Origin: an uncultured Peptococcaceae bacterium
GTDB taxonomy: Bacteria; Bacillota; Dehalobacteriia; UBA4068; UBA4997
NCBI GenBank assembly: GCA_947626615.1
Contig: CANQSW010000005.1
Location: 1-23,771, forward strand
Reading direction: 5' to 3'
Length of the DNA: 23,771 nt
Below, piece by piece: positions 22,662 through 23,771 of this stretch. A model generated the notes under the pieces. The model was not told where the DNA came from and searched no databases. It saw only the letters and a program-made list of their open reading frames with translations. Position numbers and translations under genes: made by a program. Position 1 is the stretch's first letter. Each line of letters begins with the position of its first letter.

Positions 22662-23765
22662 CTAATCCTGCCATTTGGCGAAAAAATCCTGATAAAATTT
22701 ACCAAACGTCCCGGCCAGGATATGCCCGCGCATCTCCCGCATCAAATGCAGCAGATAATGCAGGTTGTGGATAGTGGTGAGCCGCAGGCCCAGTATCTCG
22801 TCCGCTTTGATCAGGTGGCGGATATAGGCGCGGCCGAAGTTTTGGCAGGCATAGCAGCCGCAGCCCTCCTCCAGCGGGCGGTGGTCGCGCGCGTATTCGG
22901 CGTTGCGGACGACCAGCTTGCCCCGGCTGGTGAACACCGTGCCGTTTCTGGCGATACGGGTGGGCAGCACGCAGTCGAACATATCAATGCCGCGGGCCAC
23001 GCCCTCCACCAGGCAGTCCGGGCTGCCGACGCCCATCAGATAGCGGGGCTTATCTTTGGGCATTATCGGCAAAAGCTCGTCCAGACATTCATACATCAGC
23101 GGCTTTGGTTCGCCCACGCTGAGCCCACCGATACCGTAGCCCGGCAGATCCAGCTCGATCAGCTCTTCAGCACTTTTGCGGCGCAGATCGCGGAACAGGC
23201 CGCCCTGCACGATGCCAAACAGCGCCTGATCCTCTCTTTTATGCGCCGCCTTGCAGCGTCTGGCCCAGCGGGTGGTCTTTTCCAGCGCGGCCTCCACCTG
23301 GCTGCGCTCCGCCGGATAGGGCGAGCAGACGTCAAACGCCATGGCGATATCCGAACCCAGCGCTTCCTCGATCTCCATGACCTTTTCCGGCGTGAAAAAA
23401 TGCCGGCTGCCGTCGATATGCGAGCGGAAAAACACGCCGTCCTCGCCGATATCGCGCAGGGCGGCCAGGCTGAACACCTGAAAGCCGCCGCTATCGGTAA
23501 GTATCGGCTTACCCCAGCCCATGAACTTATGCAGGCCGCCCGCCTCTTTCACCAGCTCGTGGCCGGGCCGCAGATACAAATGATAGGTGTTGCCCAGTAT
23601 GATCTGCGCGCCCACCTCGTCCAGCTCGCGCGGGGTCATTGCCTTCACCGTCGCCTGCGTGCCGACCGGCATAAAAACCGGCGTTTGTATTTCGCCGTGC
23701 GTCGTCGTGATGATGCCGGCGCGGGCCAGCCCGTCCTGCTTTTGCAGGGTGTATTGCAGCGTCAT
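22662..23765 (-). CDS. tgt: queuine tRNA-ribosyltransferase (tRNA-guanine transglycosylase)
   Basis: 367 residues, full length for bacterial TGT. It exchanges guanine-34 for preQ1 in tRNAs with GUN anticodons. Catalytic D91 is in TDSGGFQV, the substrate loop is FGIVQGGL, and D264 (nucleophile) is in MFDCVLPTRIARNGT. A structural zinc is held by C302, C304, C307 and H333 (GCGCYACQNF ... TIHNLHY). The ATG lies 7 bp from the window end, so its Shine-Dalgarno cannot be fully seen, but the N-terminus (LQKQDGLARAGIITTTHGEIQTPVFMPVGT) is complete for the family. It is first of the visible minus-strand run into yajC-secDF, an order seen in many bacteria. Confidence 0.97.
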   Translation of the reverse strand: MTLQYTLQKQDGLARAGIITTTHGEIQTPVFMPVGTQATVKAMTPRELDEVGAQIILGNTYHLYLRPGHELVKEAGGLHKFMGWGKPILTDSGGFQVFSLAALRDIGEDGVFFRSHIDGSRHFFTPEKVMEIEEALGSDIAMAFDVCSPYPAERSQVEAALEKTTRWARRCKAAHKREDQALFGIVQGGLFRDLRRKSAEELIELDLPGYGIGGLSVGEPKPLMYECLDELLPIMPKDKPRYLMGVGSPDCLVEGVARGIDMFDCVLPTRIARNGTVFTSRGKLVVRNAEYARDHRPLEEGCGCYACQNFGRAYIRHLIKADEILGLRLTTIHNLHYLLHLMREMRGHILAGTFGKFYQDFFAKWQD

Positions 23766-23771
23766 ATCTCA

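Overview
The window looks like chromosome from a diderm, GC-rich Bacillota, most likely a Negativicutes (Acidaminococcaceae or Selenomonadales type). That placement is an inference from gene content: a three-gene SdhCAB with a di-heme cytochrome b, glutamine synthetase type III, a split ferredoxin-type glutamate synthase, the tgt-yajC-secD-secF-recJ order, and Bacillota-like Shine-Dalgarno sequences. No rRNA gene, phage, transposon or CRISPR array was seen. Several promoters match the sigma-70/sigma-A consensus closely.

Region 1 (1-8570) is a nitrogen-assimilation island built around a divergent regulatory region at 4192-4574. Leftward (minus strand) runs a modular glutamate synthase operon: a class-II glutaminase subunit, a ferredoxin/FMN synthase subunit, a polyferredoxin, and an FAD-NAD(P) oxidoreductase cut by the window start. 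Rightward (plus strand) run glutamine synthetase III (glnN) and an ammonium channel fused to a C-terminal PII domain. The channel would import ammonium, GSIII would make glutamine, and the glutamate synthase would turn glutamine plus 2-oxoglutarate into glutamate. Both plus-strand genes have leader RNAs with a GC-rich hairpin and U-rich tail that could act as attenuators. Each also has a competing small hairpin with an A1/G4 six-base loop, reminiscent of half of an ANTAR antitermination site.

Region 2 (8570-12480) holds a small HEGAH-containing membrane protein, a tRNA-Gly(CCC), and a four-gene operon read leftward: a YtrA-type GntR repressor, a GT2-GtrA glycosyltransferase/flippase fusion, an ABC ATPase and an ABC permease. 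A perfect palindrome covers the start of this operon's transcript.

Region 3 (12490-15760) is sdhCAB, with its own promoter and a strong terminator.

Region 4 (15766-23765) is a leftward housekeeping run: tgt, yajC, secD, secF, recJ, miaB and an endonuclease-IV-like TIM barrel. It couples tRNA modification, protein export and DNA repair genes. Its intergenic spacers contain hairpins but no convincing terminator. 15-bp tandem duplications occur in two separate spacers of the window (3055-3084 and 22164-22192).
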